NCBI GenBank assembly: GCA_031292145.1
Contig: JARLHR010000182.1
Span: forward strand, 1-45,067
Reading direction: 5' to 3'
Length of the DNA: 45,067 bases
From: Clostridium sp.
GTDB taxonomy: Bacteria; Bacillota; Clostridia; Clostridiales; Clostridiaceae
Numbering within the stretch: position 1 is the stretch's first letter; each line of letters starts with the position of its first letter. Below the pieces are notes generated by a model. It saw only the letters and a program-made list of their open reading frames with translations. It was not told where the DNA came from and searched no databases. Both the position numbers and the translations under genes were made by a program. Shown here piece after piece: positions 18,636-27,470 of this stretch.

Positions 18636-20567
18636 TTATCTGTCTTTATTATCTATTTCTGCTACTATTCTTTCGATGAATGCTTCTAATTTAACAGCAC
18701 CTTCATCATCATTTTTTCTACTTCTTACAGAAACTTCATTATTTGCAGCTTCTTTTTCACCGACAACTAAGATATAAGGAGTTCTTTCAAGTCTAGCTTC
18801 CCTAATCTTGTAACCAATCTTTTCAGCTCTGTAATCAGCTTCAACTCTAATACCTTTGTTTCTTAAAGCTTTAACAACTGATTCAGCATAATCATTGTAT
18901 TTATCAGAGATTGGTAATATTTTTGCTTGGACTGGACATAACCAAGTTGGAAGGGCACCAGCATATTTTTCTATAAGCATTGCAAGTGTTCTTTCATAAC
19001 ATCCAATTGATGATCTATGAATAACAAATGGCCTTTTCTTATTACCATCCTTATCAATATAAGTCATATCGAATCTTTCAGGCAGTGCAAAGTCTATTTG
19101 AACAGTTATGATAGTATCTTCTTTACCATGAACGTTTTTAAATTGAATATCAAGTTTTGGACCATAGAAAGCTGCTTCGCCTTCAGCTTCAACATAATCA
19201 ATTTTTAAATGATCTAATATTGTTCTCATCTTATCTTGAGTATTTGCCCAAGCTTCTGGATTATTGATATACTTTTCAGTATTGTTAGGATCCCATTTAG
19301 AGAATCTATAAGATATATCACCATCAATACCTAAAGTAGACATTACATAATTTATTAAATCAACAACGGCTTTAAATTCTTCTTCTAATTGTTCAGGAGT
19401 GCATACTATATGACCTTCTGATAATGTAAATTGCCTAACACGAATTAAACCATGCATTTCTCCAGAAGATTCATTTCTAAATAAAGTAGAAGTTTCACCA
19501 TATCTTATTGGTAAATCTCTGTAACTGTGTTGTTCGGCATTATATATAGTGAATTGGAATGGGCAAGTCATAGGTCTTAATGCCATAATTTCTGAATCAT
19601 GTTCCTCATCACCTAGGACAAACATTCCATCTTTATAATGATCCCAGTGTCCAGAAACTTTATATAAATCACTTTTAGCCATGTAAGGAGTTTTAGTTAA
19701 AACATAACCTCTTTTTTCTTCAGTATCTTCAATCCATCTTTGAAGGGTTTGGAATATTTTAGCCCCCTTAGGCATTAATAAAGGTAATCCTTGACCTATA
19801 GTTTCATCAGTTGTAAAGATCCCAAGTTCTCTACCTAATTTATTATGGTCTCTCTTTTTAGCTTCTTCCAAAGCTTCTAAAAATTCATCTAAATCTGCTT
19901 TCTTTAAGAATGCAGTACCATAAATTCTAGTAAGCATTTTGTTCTTTTCGTCGCCTTTCCAGTAAGCGCCAGCACTTCTAATAAGTTTTATTGCTTTAAC
20001 TGGCTTTAAGGATATAAGGTGAGGACCAGCACATAAATCAGTAAAGTCACCCATTGTATAGAAAGAGATTACTTCGTTTTCAGGAAGATCGTTTATTAAT
20101 TCCACTTTATAAGGTTCATCTTTCATTAATTCTAAAGCTTCATTTCTTGGAAGTTCAGATCTTTCTATTGAAGGATTTTCTTTAATTATTTTTTGCATTT
20201 CTGCTTCAAGCTTTTCTAGGTCAGCAGCAGTGAAGGCAGTTTCTCTATCAAAATCATAATAAAACCCAGTAGCAATAGAAGGTCCTATAGCTAATTTTGT
20301 TTCAGGAAATAATTTCTTTACTGCATAAGCTAAAACGTGAGATATACTGTGTCTTAATGCATCCTTACCCTCTTGAGAATCAAAGGTACATATGCTTAAA
20401 GATACATCCTCATTAATTTCGTTTCTAAGATCAACAACTTTACCATTAACAATACCGCAACAAGCATTTCTAGCTAAACCTTCACTTATTGATTTAGCAA
20501 TTTCATAAACTGATAGCCCAGCTTCAAATTCCTTAACTGAACCATCTTTTAAAGTTACTTTTATCAT
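18636..20567 (-). CDS. thrS: Threonyl-tRNA synthetase
   Basis: 643-residue class II synthetase charging tRNA-Thr. Domains in order: TGS (1-61), the editing/second additional domain with HSISH (about 73) and the metal-binding LCAGPHL near 183, the catalytic core with motif 2 RNESSGEMHGLIRVRQF, zinc-site Cys in MTCPFQ near 334, and motif 3 IGCYERTLAMLIE, then the anticodon-binding domain starting at ICPVQAK-like LCPVQAKILP. The ATG at 20567 follows GGGAGG on the minus strand. It is preceded by a complete T-box leader and terminator, so transcription rises when uncharged tRNA-Thr accumulates. Confidence 0.97.
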   Translation of the reverse strand: MIKVTLKDGSVKEFEAGLSVYEIAKSISEGLARNACCGIVNGKVVDLRNEINEDVSLSICTFDSQEGKDALRHSISHVLAYAVKKLFPETKLAIGPSIATGFYYDFDRETAFTAADLEKLEAEMQKIIKENPSIERSELPRNEALELMKDEPYKVELINDLPENEVISFYTMGDFTDLCAGPHLISLKPVKAIKLIRSAGAYWKGDEKNKMLTRIYGTAFLKKADLDEFLEALEEAKKRDHNKLGRELGIFTTDETIGQGLPLLMPKGAKIFQTLQRWIEDTEEKRGYVLTKTPYMAKSDLYKVSGHWDHYKDGMFVLGDEEHDSEIMALRPMTCPFQFTIYNAEQHSYRDLPIRYGETSTLFRNESSGEMHGLIRVRQFTLSEGHIVCTPEQLEEEFKAVVDLINYVMSTLGIDGDISYRFSKWDPNNTEKYINNPEAWANTQDKMRTILDHLKIDYVEAEGEAAFYGPKLDIQFKNVHGKEDTIITVQIDFALPERFDMTYIDKDGNKKRPFVIHRSSIGCYERTLAMLIEKYAGALPTWLCPVQAKILPISDKYNDYAESVVKALRNKGIRVEADYRAEKIGYKIREARLERTPYILVVGEKEAANNEVSVRSRKNDDEGAVKLEAFIERIVAEIDNKDR

Positions 20568-20588
20568 TTTTAAATCCTCCCTTTAAAT

Positions 20589-20646
20589 CAGTTAACAGTT
20601 AAGAGTTAACAGTTAACAGTTTTGGTTGAAATCACTGCGTGATTTC
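20589..20646. repeat. Family C repeat, partial (C1)
   Basis: Tandem AGTTAACAGTTAAGAGTTAA units followed by the hairpin GAAATCAC-TGC-GTGATTTC (20628-20646). It lies between the T-box terminator and the thrS start, and shares its layout with C2 at 25243-25380, where the hairpin pairs are changed on both strands. Confidence 0.65.
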
Positions 20647-20661
20647 TTTTATTTTTAAATA

Positions 20662-20697
20662 TAAAAAACTCCGTCTCTAAAAATATAGAGACGGAGT
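20662..20697 (-). terminator. T-box-controlled terminator of thrS
   Basis: Minus strand ACTCCGTCTCTA (20697-20686) and TAGAGACGGAGT (20679-20668) form a perfect 12-bp stem followed by TTTTTT. It directly follows the T-box sequence that forms the competing antiterminator. Confidence 0.93.
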
Positions 20698-20965
20698 AGT
20701 ATCCGTGGTTCCACTCTAATTACCTAAAATAAGATTAATTAAAATAGTCTAAATACTTAACAGAATAAAGATATAAGAGACTATTGCAAATAACCAGATA
20801 TAATAGGTCACTTAAATTATCGTAACGTGATAATAACGGGCTTCATTAGAGCCACTCAGAGGTGGTTTTCAGACTAAATTTATTTAAGAATAATTACACC
20901 TGTATATTCTCTCTCTGAAAAATAAGATTTTAGCTTACTGTCCTCATCAACGCATTGCTATATTA
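20662..20965 (-). promoter_or_regulatory. T-box leader (tRNA-Thr sensing) of thrS
   Basis: On the minus strand the leader runs from GATGAGGACAGTAA (the stem I start, near 20947) through an AGAGAGAGA segment (AG-bulge region), a stem III-like hairpin ATTATCACGTTACGATAAT (about 20836-20818), to the T-box core AGAGTGGAACCACGGA (20717-20702) and terminator. A GAAAACCACC stretch (20870-20861) offers ACC, a Thr codon, as the specifier; that assignment is tentative because the stem I fold was only checked by eye. Confidence 0.92.
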
Positions 20966-20974
20966 ATAGTTATA

Positions 20975-21003
20975 ATTATAAGCATTCAGTTTTTTTCTGT
21001 CAA
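20975..21003 (-). promoter_or_regulatory. Consensus sigma-A promoter of thrS leader
   Basis: Minus strand TTGACA (21003-20998), 17-base spacer, TATAAT (20980-20975): a perfect match to consensus with ideal spacing, placing the start near 20968 just before the T-box stem I. Confidence 0.93.
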
Positions 21004-21226
21004 TAAAATTAATAGAAAAAAATTGTACAGATATGACTGAAAATTAATACAAATATTAAATAAGGTGGAAATCAAGTTTATATCGGACAGTGATATGTTA
21101 TTTTGAGCAGATATCCAGTATTTTTAACAAAAAATTAATCTTTTATTAACATGGCATAATGTAGATTTAATAAGAAATTTATCAAAATATACTACAATGG
21201 AGTTATATGGAAATACATAATCTATT

Positions 21227-21245
21227 AGGCACATTTTTATGTGCC
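21227..21245. repeat. Family A mini-hairpin (A6)
   Basis: AGGCACAT-TTTT-ATGTGCC keeps only the outermost 7-8 pairs of the family. It lies 8 bases before the AGGAGG ribosome binding site of chemoreceptor 3, where a hairpin in the mRNA could affect translation. The region 21004-21226 holds no recognisable feature. Confidence 0.7.
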
Positions 21246-21263
21246 ATATTTCAGGAGGATGTA

Positions 21264-23657
21264 ATGAATAAAAAAATAAAAAGTATAAAAGTAAAAATCA
21301 TTCTGTTTTTAATACCAATGCTACTAGTTGCATTTATAGCGCTGTCGGGATTTGGATATAAGTTTGCAAGTGATTCTTTAAAAGCAAGCAATTTAAATGT
21401 AATGTCAGAAATGACCAAGACAGCTGCAGCAAGAGCTAATGATCAAATACAAAGTGAAATTAAGAATCTTGAAGTTATAGCAAGTAATCCTAGTATTAGT
21501 AGTGAAAATATTTCATTGGAAGATAAGATAGAAATTATTAAACCTTCTTTAAAGACAATAAAGCAATTGGATATAAGTATAAGTGATCAGAATGGAAATT
21601 CAATCGATGCGACAGGAAATAAAAAGAATATAAAAACAACTCAAAGTTTTATGAAATCAATAAAGGGAGAAAATGCAATAACCAATCCATATGTAGATCC
21701 TAATACCAAAAAGAAAGTCATATCATATTCCGTACCAATTAAAAATTCTTCAGGCAATATTATAGGAATTATTACATCGGTAAAAGATTGCATGGATTTT
21801 GCTAGTATTAATAATGATGTAAGCTTTTTAAAAACAGGAAGTTCTTTAATTGTAGATAGTAATGGGAATTTTATAGTTGCAGAAGATGAAAGTTTAGTAA
21901 GTGAAAATAAGAATATAACAAACATGACATCAGATAAGGGATCTTTAAGTGAGTTAAATAATATAGGGAAAGACATGATTAGTGGCAGTAAGTCTGGAAC
22001 GGGAAGATATATGTATGAGGGGAATGAAAAATATATTACATATAGTCCCATTGGTGCAACGGGGTTATCTATAGGAATTACAGTTGATGAAAAAGATTTA
22101 TTAAGCGCATTGAATAGTTTAGCTGTTGTTGATGCTGTGGTAACAGTAATTATGATATTGCTGATATTCGCCATAATGATTTGGTTTACTATAAAAGTTA
22201 TAAATAGAATTCTTGGAGCTAAAAACTATGTTGATAGTATTGCTAACGGAGATTTTTATTCACAAATTGATAAGAAATTTCTTAAAGCTAATGATGAAAT
22301 TAGTGCTATATGTGCAAGTGTGGGTCAAGCTAAAATATCTGTAGGAAAAATGATAAAGTCAGTAAAGGATAATGCTGGTGTGGTTAGAACAGGTTCGGTG
22401 GCATTAACCGAGATTGCGGAACAATTGTCAGCATTAACAGAAGAAATATCGGCATCTATAGGGGAAGTTGCAGTTAGCACAAATAAGGAAAGTAGTGATT
22501 TTCAAGAGATATCCAACAAATTATCGGTATTTGGAAATGAGATTAACATGGTTAAAGATAATGTCAATTCAATTAGTAATGACATTATAGTCATAAATGA
22601 TAAATCATTAGAAGGTGCAAAGGATATAGAGCAATTAAATGGAGGAATTGTAAGTGTTAATAATAGCTTTGAAAGATTTGCAACTAGTATTGAGTATATG
22701 CAAGGAGATATGAAAAATGTTCACGAGATTACAAATATTATAAATGGAATTTCTGAACAAATTAATCTTTTATCTTTTAATGCGGCAATTGAAGCAGCCA
22801 GTGCAGGGGAAGCAGGAAGAGGATTTAATGTTATAGCATTAGAAGTAAAGAAACTTTCAGACAAGAGTAGGGAGTCAGCACAAAATATTAGTAAAATAAT
22901 AAATAGACTTATGAAAATAATAAGACAGCTTGTTGAAGAATCTAATAATATGGATAATGAATTAAAAAAACAAAAAGATGCAGTTTATAATGCATCAAGT
23001 TCATTTGCAGAAATAGCTGTATTGGTTAAAGAAATTACGCCTAAAGTTTCAAATATAGATAATTTATTTGAGAATATAAGCTATAATAAGGATTTAATTG
23101 TTGAAACTGTAAGTGAGTTGTCAGAGGAAATAAAAAATACATCAAACTCTTTAGGACAAGTAACAGACTCATCAGTGGAACTTGCGATATTTGCAGAAAA
23201 GGTTAATAGTAGTTCTGATGTATTGCTAGACAAAGCTGATGATTTAATAGAAAAAGTAAAGCAATTTAGAATTGAACAAGATGATTTTAATTGTAAATCA
23301 GTTGTAGATAAAAAAGAGGAAAGTTTAGATTTAAAGAATGTAAATTTAATAGAAAAAGAAATAGAGGAAACATCTAATCACAATGAAAATATTGTAGATT
23401 CAATATTAGAGAACGTATTAGTAGGAGATGAATTAAATTTAGAAAATACGCCTAATCATCTGGGAAATTTAGATTTACCATTAGTGGAAAGTTTAGATGA
23501 TTTAGATATGTCGCCTTTGGAACTATTAGAGGAAGATTTACCTGTAAAAGATTTTGGATGGGGGTGCTCCAAGGTTACAGAGCTGAAGGATTATATTAAG
23601 GAAAAAGAACTTAGGGAATATGAAGAGTTTGATGGGAATAACATCATAAATAATTAA
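21264..23657 (+). CDS. Methyl-accepting chemotaxis protein with acidic C-terminal tail (receptor 3)
   Basis: 797-residue chemoreceptor. The ATG at 21264 follows AGGAGG (21253-21258); the longer frame from 21207 reads through repeat A6 and is rejected. TM1 about 10-32, Cache-type sensor 35-285, TM2 288-312, HAMP, and a signalling domain whose hairpin tip is [20 protein letters not shown] near 500. It is of a different lineage from receptors 1 and 2. After the signalling domain, about 130 residues (665-797) form an unusual Glu/Asp/Leu-rich tail (for example [20 protein letters not shown]) ending in a Lys/Glu-rich helix; no CheR-tether pentapeptide is visible. Ligand unknown. Confidence 0.94.
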   Translation: MNKKIKSIKVKIILFLIPMLLVAFIALSGFGYKFASDSLKASNLNVMSEMTKTAAARANDQIQSEIKNLEVIASNPSISSENISLEDKIEIIKPSLKTIKQLDISISDQNGNSIDATGNKKNIKTTQSFMKSIKGENAITNPYVDPNTKKKVISYSVPIKNSSGNIIGIITSVKDCMDFASINNDVSFLKTGSSLIVDSNGNFIVAEDESLVSENKNITNMTSDKGSLSELNNIGKDMISGSKSGTGRYMYEGNEKYITYSPIGATGLSIGITVDEKDLLSALNSLAVVDAVVTVIMILLIFAIMIWFTIKVINRILGAKNYVDSIANGDFYSQIDKKFLKANDEISAICASVGQAKISVGKMIKSVKDNAGVVRTGSVALTEIAEQLSALTEEISASIGEVAVSTNKESSDFQEISNKLSVFGNEINMVKDNVNSISNDIIVINDKSLEGAKDIEQLNGGIVSVNNSFERFATSIEYMQGDMKNVHEITNIINGISEQINLLSFNAAIEAASAGEAGRGFNVIALEVKKLSDKSRESAQNISKIINRLMKIIRQLVEESNNMDNELKKQKDAVYNASSSFAEIAVLVKEITPKVSNIDNLFENISYNKDLIVETVSELSEEIKNTSNSLGQVTDSSVELAIFAEKVNSSSDVLLDKADDLIEKVKQFRIEQDDFNCKSVVDKKEESLDLKNVNLIEKEIEETSNHNENIVDSILENVLVGDELNLENTPNHLGNLDLPLVESLDDLDMSPLELLEEDLPVKDFGWGCSKVTELKDYIKEKELREYEEFDGNNIINN

Positions 23658-23666
23658 TGTGAAAAT

Positions 23667-23697
23667 AAATCCACCTAGTTTTTTTAGGTGGATTTTA
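23667..23697. terminator. Bidirectional terminator
   Basis: AAATCCACCTA (23667-23677) and TAGGTGGATTT (23685-23695) around a T-rich loop, with T runs on both strands. It serves chemoreceptor 3 and the convergent HNH gene. Confidence 0.88.
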
Positions 23698-23720
23698 TTT
23701 TCTTTCAGAGCCCTAAATGC

Positions 23721-24125
23721 CTAATAATTGTCTCCAATTAATTTATCTAAAGTTAAGTTAACTATCATTTCTTCGGAATAAAATTTTTCTCCCATTATTT
23801 TAAAAATAACTTCTGATTTTTTGTAACCTTCTTTATATAGTTTTAAATTTTTAGTTATTCTTTTTAGGGTGTTTTTAGGAATATTTAATTCTAATGCTAA
23901 TTCTTTAAAAGAATAATAATCTTTCTTTAACATATCGTATAACTTATTTTGAAGATCTAATTTATATCTAAGATCAACTTCCTTGGAGTGGTGAGGGCCA
24001 TATTTCCCTCTATGATGGGATGGACACAAATATTTATAATTCAATTCTATATCAAAGCCACCTTCACTTCTGTGAATAATATGATGTATATCAGCTTCGG
24101 AATTACATATTTCACATAAAGACAA
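23721..24125 (-). CDS. Small HNH-nuclease-like protein
   Basis: 134 residues. The N-terminal 45 hold a zinc-bound HNH/beta-beta-alpha fold: CEIC (4-7), DIHHIIHRSEGG (His-His of the active site), NYKYLCPSHHRGK (second Cys and His). The rest is basic and helical, with FKELALELNIPKNTLKRITK resembling a helix-turn-helix. The start is TTG at 24125, 9 bases behind AAGGAGG. HNH plus a helix-turn-helix could be a homing-type or DNA-processing protein; no intron, phage or toxin partner is adjacent, so its function is unknown. Confidence 0.82.
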   Translation of the reverse strand: MSLCEICNSEADIHHIIHRSEGGFDIELNYKYLCPSHHRGKYGPHHSKEVDLRYKLDLQNKLYDMLKKDYYSFKELALELNIPKNTLKRITKNLKLYKEGYKKSEVIFKIMGEKFYSEEMIVNLTLDKLIGDNY

Positions 24126-24476
24126 TTTTTTAATCCTCCTTAGAATTTATCTCATATACTTAATTGATATATGAAGACTTAAAAATATTTTAATGCATAA
24201 TAATTAGAAATTTGTGTGTCTAGTGAATTTTTATCTAATATTAAATTACTCAATATTTAATATTATAAATTAATCAATAAAAAATATCAATTTTAATCAA
24301 CATAATAAAATTTTATAAAATAGTAATAAAATGGCAATAAAAGTGGTACTATAATAGTAGGGGATTTAAACTAATGTTGTGAAATATACTCTGCAATTAA
24401 TGTTGAGTATATGTAAAAAGATAAACAATGTTTAGTTACTATATTTTATAGAATATTTAGTAGGAAGGTGAATAAA
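24126..24476. other. Intergenic gap between divergent genes
   Basis: 350 bases, very AT-rich. TATAAT at 24351-24356 could be a -10 element for the gene at 24477, but no good -35 lies 16-18 bases in front. Nothing else was recognised. Confidence 0.5.
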
Positions 24477-25151
24477 TTGAAAGAAAATTATAATTCGTTG
24501 AATTATTGGGAAAACGTTTTAATGAAAAATAAAGGTAGACGAGCACACGTCTTTATGCAAAAACCACCTACGGAAAAAAGTATTTATTTTCATACAATTA
24601 TATTTGGAAAGAAAAATGGCATCAGCAATATGTGGGGATATTTTCCGAATATTAAATGCTTGGTTGGATATATCCAATATTCATTTTTACAAGAAGCTTT
24701 TTATAGATGGGTGCATGGAAAAGATAAGTTTATCTCACAAATTCCATGCGTAACAGTTGATAAAATTTCTCATGAAGGAGAAAAAGCAAAAAAAATAAGT
24801 AAAGAAATTGCAATTAATATGAGAAGAGACTATGAATTTCTTAATTGGTTGTGGATTATACCAGCTGATAGAATTGAAATGGAACTAAGGCGTTTTTTAG
24901 TTGACTTTAATAAAAGATGGATGGGTGACAACAAACAATTTTTATATATAAAAATTTTTAATACTCCAGAGCAATTGGGGGAATTTGTAATATCATCTTC
25001 CGTAATGACAAATACAGAAAAAGAATTAGAAAATAAAATAGGCATGACGATACCTGAGTGGAGAGATATTTGCAAATTTGCAATTAGTGATTCAGATAAA
25101 GGTGAGATATTTAAGGATATTTTGCAGAAAAAACTAAGTGAAGTATACTAA
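24477..25151 (+). CDS. Unknown protein, 224 residues
   Basis: I do not recognise this protein. The TTG at 24477 fits the AGGAAGGTGA ribosome binding site (24462-24471) better than the GTG at 24468, which overlaps it. It is soluble, without signal peptide, rich in Trp and aromatic residues (ISNMWGYFPNIKCLVGYIQY, FLNWLWIIPADRI, FNKRWMGDN), with basic helices such as EKAKKISKEIAINMRRDYEF. No catalytic motif is clear. It is monocistronic and followed by repeats A7 and C2. No mobile or defence genes adjoin it apart from the HNH gene on the other strand. Confidence 0.72.
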   Translation: MKENYNSLNYWENVLMKNKGRRAHVFMQKPPTEKSIYFHTIIFGKKNGISNMWGYFPNIKCLVGYIQYSFLQEAFYRWVHGKDKFISQIPCVTVDKISHEGEKAKKISKEIAINMRRDYEFLNWLWIIPADRIEMELRRFLVDFNKRWMGDNKQFLYIKIFNTPEQLGEFVISSSVMTNTEKELENKIGMTIPEWRDICKFAISDSDKGEIFKDILQKKLSEVY

Positions 25152-25206
25152 AGTAATACAGGAATGGTAAAGTGTATGTAATTAAGCATGGAAGGATAAT
25201 GTATTT

Positions 25207-25240
25207 AGGCACATGGACTTGTTATTTTTTGATTGAGCCT
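25207..25240. repeat. Family A deletion derivative (A7)
   Basis: AGGCACAT joined directly to GGACTTGTTATTTTTTGATT and GAGCCT, i.e. the tip of the left arm and a full right arm, with nearly all the left arm and interior missing. The right arm GGACTTGTTATTTT is of the A3 type. Confidence 0.7.
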
Positions 25241-25242
25241 TA

Positions 25243-25380
25243 ATTAGTTAAGAGTTAAAAACTAAGAACTAAGAGTTAATGATGAAATCCCTGACGGGAT
25301 TTCTAAAAATATTTTTATTGAAAAGCCTGTGACTTTTCTTTCTTAATTCTTATCTCTTACTTCTTACCTCTTAACTAAAT
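25243..25380. repeat. Family C repeat, full (C2)
   Basis: Outer arms TTAGTTAAGAG and CTCTTAACTAA; imperfect AACTAAGA units inside; then two hairpins, GAAATCCC-TGAC-GGGATTTC (25284-25303) and GAAAAG-CCTGTGA-CTTTTC. The first hairpin corresponds to that of C1 with CAC/GTG changed to CCC/GGG. It ends about 80 bases after the ispF stop on the other strand. Confidence 0.7.
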
Positions 25381-25458
25381 AAAGGTTTTTTCTTAGATAC
25401 AGTTATTGCAAAAATTACAGGTTATAAATATAATTCTTGCTTTGGATAACTATAATTT

Positions 25459-25938
25459 CTAAATTATAATGCTCTCAACTGAGGCTATGCTTTGAGACGA
25501 GATTCCAAGCATTTCACCAGTAAATCCAAGTCCCTCTTCAGTAGTAGCCTTAATATTTATTTTATCAATATCAATATTGAGAGCATTAGATATATTTTCT
25601 TTCATATTGTAAATGTGTGGTGACATCTTTGGTTTCTGTGCTATTATTGTAGCGTCTATATTATTTATTGTATAGCCAGCTTCAAAAATTAATTTACCTG
25701 TTTCTTTAAGCAATATAATACTTGATATGCCACTAAATTTATTGTCTGTATCTGGAAAGTGTTTGCCAATGTCACCAAGTGCACATGCTCCTAGTAAGGA
25801 GTCCATTATAGCATGAAGAAGAACATCAGCATCGGAATGACCAAGTAACCCTTTCTCATAGGGGATTTCAACTCCGCCTAAAATTAATTTTCTATTTTCA
25901 ACTAATCTGTGTACATCATATCCTAATCCAACTCTCAT
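25459..25938 (-). CDS. ispF: 2-C-methyl-D-erythritol 2,4-cyclodiphosphate synthase
   Basis: 159-residue zinc enzyme of the MEP isoprenoid pathway, converting the CDP-ME 2-phosphate to the cyclodiphosphate. Metal ligands D8 and H10 lie in [28 protein letters not shown] carries the third ligand His; the C-terminal [20 protein letters not shown] binds the nucleotide. Length and all motifs are standard for a trimer. The ATG at 25938 follows GAGGTGGC. It is not next to ispD here. Confidence 0.97.
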   Translation of the reverse strand: MRVGLGYDVHRLVENRKLILGGVEIPYEKGLLGHSDADVLLHAIMDSLLGACALGDIGKHFPDTDNKFSGISSIILLKETGKLIFEAGYTINNIDATIIAQKPKMSPHIYNMKENISNALNIDIDKINIKATTEEGLGFTGEMLGISSQSIASVESIII

Positions 25939-25985
25939 ATAGCCACCTCATTTAAATGTTATTATGCTTTATATATTTTAGCATA

Positions 25986-26084
25986 AGGCACATGAAAGAA
26001 AATAACAAGTTCAAAATGCCATGTGTAGATGTTAATATGGAAAATATGCTGGTAGATTGCCTTGTTAATTTTTTGAATGAGCCT
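25986..26084. repeat. Family A repeat, medium copy (A8, 99 bp)
   Basis: AGGCACATGAAAGAAAATAA with CAAG (left) and CTTGTTAATTTTTTGAATGA with GCCT (right) around about 45 bases that lack the conserved core of A2/A3. It lies upstream of ispF. Confidence 0.82.
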
Positions 26085-26128
26085 AATATAATGACTATAT
26101 AAAAACAATTATAATATGCCAATATATA

Positions 26129-26293
26129 TTATCTAGAAATACGTTTACTTTTATAAACATCTATATTTTGAGAATTCTTAGTTCTAACATTAAGTTTTAC
26201 AAAAATAAGTGTAATAATTTTGCTTATAATGAAATGCACAAAAGTAACTCTACGCTTTTTTAGAAAATCTACATAAATGATTTTTTCTTTCAT
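26129..26293 (-). CDS. Possible small basic protein, 54 residues
   Basis: ATG at 26293 with GGAG 8 bases before it on the minus strand (TTGGAGATTATTTTATG). The product is basic, with a hydrophobic middle (FVHFIISKIITLIFVKLNVR) that could be a short membrane-associated helix, and ends KSKRISR. It lies in the 480-base gap between ispF and the anti-sigma-like gene. Not recognised; the ribosome binding site is the main support. Confidence 0.42.
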   Translation of the reverse strand: MKEKIIYVDFLKKRRVTFVHFIISKIITLIFVKLNVRTKNSQNIDVYKSKRISR

Positions 26294-26419
26294 AAAATAA
26301 TCTCCAAAATATTAATTTTAAGTATATAAAATTTTATATATAAACGGCTTTCTATGCTATAATATCATAGTATGAAGCAGTTATATAAAGGGTTAATATT
26401 TTAAAGAGGTGTTAATTGA

Positions 26420-27445
26420 ATGGATGATTTAAGGTTTAAGAAAGATAGATATGCATTTATTTCTGTACCAGCAATGGTGGTTGTGGGAGATGAAGCTGAA
26501 AGTATTAAAAATAAACAAATAACTATGTTTTTAAACGAATTAAATACATATAATGTTTTACTTAAAGATCTAGTAGATGCTCCAATTAAGGAAAGTGATA
26601 GAAACATATCTTTGAATATCGCTCATTATATAATGAGTAATGAAGAATTGTCAGAAAGAATAATTGAAAAAAGGGATTTGCCTATATCAAAAGTAAGCAA
26701 GTTGACTAAGCTTAAGCCAGAATATTTAGAAAAGTGTAAAGATTATATTATAGCTTATTACGTAATTTTAAATAATCCTAATTATAAGTTCCTGCAAGAT
26801 TACTTAAAAATAAAATTAAAGGATGATGACAATATACTAAGTATTCAGAATAAGAAGGAAAAAACACATAAAGGATTAGTGCTAAAATTATTTGGAAAGT
26901 GTGCATATATAATAACGCCTAAAGGAGAATTTTTCAAAATAAGGACTAATGATAAAGTCGATATTGGACAAATAGTGGAAGGCAGAGAAAAAAGGTTTTT
27001 TGGAAATTATAAAATACATATTTCAATTTTTCTAGTTATAGTTATATTAATTGGAAGTGGTATCGTTGTTCAATATAGAACAATTCAAAGCATAGTAGTA
27101 ATAGAAACTACCTCTAATATAAAATTGCATATAAATAAATTTAATAAAGTAATTTATGCATATTCACCGACAGATAAAGGCAAAGAGCTTCTTAAAAATA
27201 TAAGTCCTGAAAATAAAGATGTTGATGATGCTATATCAAAAATCCTTGAATATGCTTATGAAAATAAAATGATAGATTTAAGTAAAAAGACCTTGGTAAC
27301 AATAAATGGACAACCATTAAAGTATGGATTGCTTGCTAAAACAGACAAGCTTGTATCTGAAAATAACATTCCAATAATGATAAATAATTCGGGAAATCAA
27401 CAAAGTATTCCAAAGCAATCAAGTGAGGATAAAACTAAAAAATAG
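26420..27445 (+). CDS. SigI C-terminal domain fused to RsgI-like transmembrane anti-sigma factor
   Basis: 341 residues; ATG follows AGAGGTG. Residues about 4-130 resemble the C-terminal half of sigma-I factors: LKDLVDAPIKESDRN, ERIIEKRDLPISKVSKLTKL, YLEKCKDYIIAYYVILNNPN, FLQDYLKI. Residues about 150-190 match the RsgI cytoplasmic anti-sigma domain (KGLVLKLFGKCAYIITPKGE), followed by a TM span (about 194-216) and an RsgI-like extracellular domain (VVIETTSNIKLHINKFNKVI, TPTDKGKELL-type segment, KKTLVTINGQPL). Sigma region 2, needed for promoter melting, is absent, and so is a separate sigI gene nearby. The usual self-cleavage site D-x-N-P is replaced by E-T-T-S. It may be a self-occupied anti-sigma, or a signalling protein derived from a sigI-rsgI pair. 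The C-terminus is short, with no carbohydrate-binding module. Confidence 0.75.
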   Translation: MDDLRFKKDRYAFISVPAMVVVGDEAESIKNKQITMFLNELNTYNVLLKDLVDAPIKESDRNISLNIAHYIMSNEELSERIIEKRDLPISKVSKLTKLKPEYLEKCKDYIIAYYVILNNPNYKFLQDYLKIKLKDDDNILSIQNKKEKTHKGLVLKLFGKCAYIITPKGEFFKIRTNDKVDIGQIVEGREKRFFGNYKIHISIFLVIVILIGSGIVVQYRTIQSIVVIETTSNIKLHINKFNKVIYAYSPTDKGKELLKNISPENKDVDDAISKILEYAYENKMIDLSKKTLVTINGQPLKYGLLAKTDKLVSENNIPIMINNSGNQQSIPKQSSEDKTKK

Positions 27446-27470
27446 CTCTCAAAATGAGGGCTATTTTTTT
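27437..27470. terminator. Bidirectional terminator
   Basis: AAAAAATAGCTCTC (27437-27450) pairs with GAGGGCTATTTTTT (27456-27469). The stop codons of both convergent genes (27443-27445 plus, 27461-27463 minus) lie inside the stem. Confidence 0.88.

Noticed and set aside
20589-20620. Short tandem repeats as a CRISPR array
   Set aside because: The units are only 7-12 bases with no spacers, and no cas genes are present.
21080-21087. Minus-strand TCCGATAT as a sigma-D -10 element
   Set aside because: No TAAA lies 15 bases in front of it, and it would point toward thrS, which has its own consensus promoter.
21207-21263. Longer start for chemoreceptor 3
   Set aside because: The extension encodes repeat A6 and lacks a ribosome binding site; the AGGAGG before 21264 decides.
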